64,000 nucleotides of DNA from Holophagaceae bacterium. Its GTDB lineage: Bacteria; Acidobacteriota; Holophagae; Holophagales; Holophagaceae. The notes under the pieces were generated by a model. The model was given only the letters and a program-made list of their open reading frames with translations, did no database searches and had not been told where the DNA came from. The stretch spans positions 1 to 64,000 of the forward strand of contig WRHW01000002.1 of NCBI GenBank assembly GCA_009783055.1, written 5' to 3'. The number at the start of each line of letters is the position of its first letter. Position 1 is the stretch's first letter. The translations under genes were made by a program, and so were the position numbers. Shown here in pieces: positions 63,381-64,000 of the stretch.

Positions 63381-64000
63381 TCAGACAAATTTTTCTTCAA
63401 AGAGCTTTCGAAGCCCTTTGTGTTCCCGCAGTTCCCAAAGGGTGATTTCTGCATGGTCTTTAGAATAACCATTACCTACAATCATCGTAATATCTTTGCC
63501 AACACCTTCGGCACCAAGAGCCGCTTTCCCAAAATGGGTAGCCATGCTAAAGAAGTAAACTGTGCCGCCTTGGCGACAGGGCAGGATGGTGGTCATCTCT
63601 GTGTCTGGAATATTTACGCAATTAAATACAACGTCATACTCTGCACCACCATTTGCCTCCAAAGCCTTATGCAGATGGGCAACCGGTGCTGTAGCATTTT
63701 CTACAATCACTTGGTGGCAAAGATTAAGCGACATTAATGTATCAGTGTAACCAGCGTTGCGAACACTACATACAACTCGGCCTGTTGGGCCAACTCTCTT
63801 CATAGCCTCATATGCAACCAGCATCCCTGATTTGCCACCTGCCCCAATAATTAGGACGCTCTGTCCAGACCCAATGAGTCTGGCCGCCTGGGCTGGGGCT
63901 CCTGCAACGTCCAGTGCCGCCAGTGCCAAACCTTCATCCATATCATCAGGCAATTTGGCATAAACCCCTGATTCAAAGATGATCGCTTGGCCTTTGATTT
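63381..64000 (-). CDS. kdd: L-erythro-3,5-diaminohexanoate dehydrogenase (partial, 5' end outside window)
   Basis: The frame is open to the window edge, so at least 206 C-terminal residues are present. The NAD(P)-binding motif VLIIGAGGKSGMLVAYEA, ARLIGSGQ, VVFNCVNIPDTEM, GGTVYFFSMATHF and GNGYSKDHAEITL fit Kdd, which oxidises 3,5-diaminohexanoate to 5-amino-3-oxohexanoate. The TTG that could start a shorter ORF at 63953 is internal, because upstream codons continue the protein (AIIFESGVYAKLPDD). The gene precedes kat on the same strand and complements kamDE at 48-50 kb. Confidence 0.9.
   Translation of the reverse strand, partial: IKGQAIIFESGVYAKLPDDMDEGLALAALDVAGAPAQAARLIGSGQSVLIIGAGGKSGMLVAYEAMKRVGPTGRVVCSVRNAGYTDTLMSLNLCHQVIVENATAPVAHLHKALEANGGAEYDVVFNCVNIPDTEMTTILPCRQGGTVYFFSMATHFGKAALGAEGVGKDITMIVGNGYSKDHAEITLWELREHKGLRKLFEEKFV

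Noticed and set aside
1-64000. CRISPR arrays, rRNA operons and insertion sequence transposases
   Set aside because: I saw no evenly spaced direct repeats, no rRNA-like stretches and no transposase or integrase motifs in any frame examined.

Overview
The window looks like a chromosome segment from an anaerobic, fermenting, Gram-negative-type (diderm) bacterium. A complete type IV pilus alignment and secretin set (pilMNOPQ) and predicted lipoproteins imply an outer membrane. A trimeric [FeFe] hydrogenase (hydABC), lysine 5,6-aminomutase, 3,5-diaminohexanoate dehydrogenase and a 3-aminobutyryl-CoA-type aminotransferase imply amino-acid fermentation. The phylum cannot be fixed from sequence reading alone. 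The lysine gene set recalls Candidatus Cloacimonas, but other uncultured diderm phyla would fit too.

Layout. 1-8.3 kb is an accessory-looking, all-plus-strand block: a partial gene, a TPR protein, RtcB, release-factor homologue PrfH, an unknown protein, an ADP-ribosylglycohydrolase with an extra C-terminal domain, an RNase J-like beta-CASP hydrolase and a PD-(D/E)XK-like protein. It reads as an RNA or ribosome damage-repair/defence island. 8.4-12.8 kb holds a secreted GH2 beta-galactosidase and TlyA. 12.9-17.1 kb is the hydABC operon. 17.3-19.1 kb carries fabG, tcdA and tRNA-Leu(CAA). 19.1-24.2 kb is regulatory: STAS antagonist, RsbW-like protein, RsbU-like phosphatase, then HtpX, a J-domain protein and a PP2C phosphatase. 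24.3-29.1 kb is pilMNOPQ, closed by a strong hairpin. 29.3-37.1 kb has xseA, a GH92 mannosidase lipoprotein, fructose-bisphosphate aldolase and gcvPA-gcvPB. 37.1-40.9 kb is a second accessory patch with a one-protein MmeI-like restriction-modification enzyme and two small unknown genes. 41.0-46.0 kb (minus strand) has phoH2, a small membrane protein, tyrS and a DUF4388-like/SPOR-like membrane protein. 46.2-50.1 kb has an M23 peptidase, bactofilin, tRNA-Arg(ACG) and kamD-kamE. 50.1-57.6 kb has a DUF218 protein, a 1053-aa lipoprotein with an apparently dead PHP-like domain, dnaB and recG. 57.6-64 kb (minus strand) has a hybrid histidine kinase, an HD-GYP response regulator, the kat-like aminotransferase and kdd, which runs off the window.

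How the genes work together. kamDE, kdd and kat make up the middle of the lysine fermentation route (beta-lysine to 3,5-diaminohexanoate, then its oxidation, and later removal of the 3-aminobutyryl-CoA amino group by transamination). HydABC can dispose of the reducing power as H2. The 19-21 kb genes form a partner-switching module. The kinase and HD-GYP regulator form a phosphorelay/c-di-GMP pair.

Beyond genes, two families of palindromic repeats (four and two copies) sit just downstream of genes. Several genes (dnaB, M23 peptidase, xseA) show a -10 box ending 5-6 nt before the ATG, which suggests leaderless transcripts.
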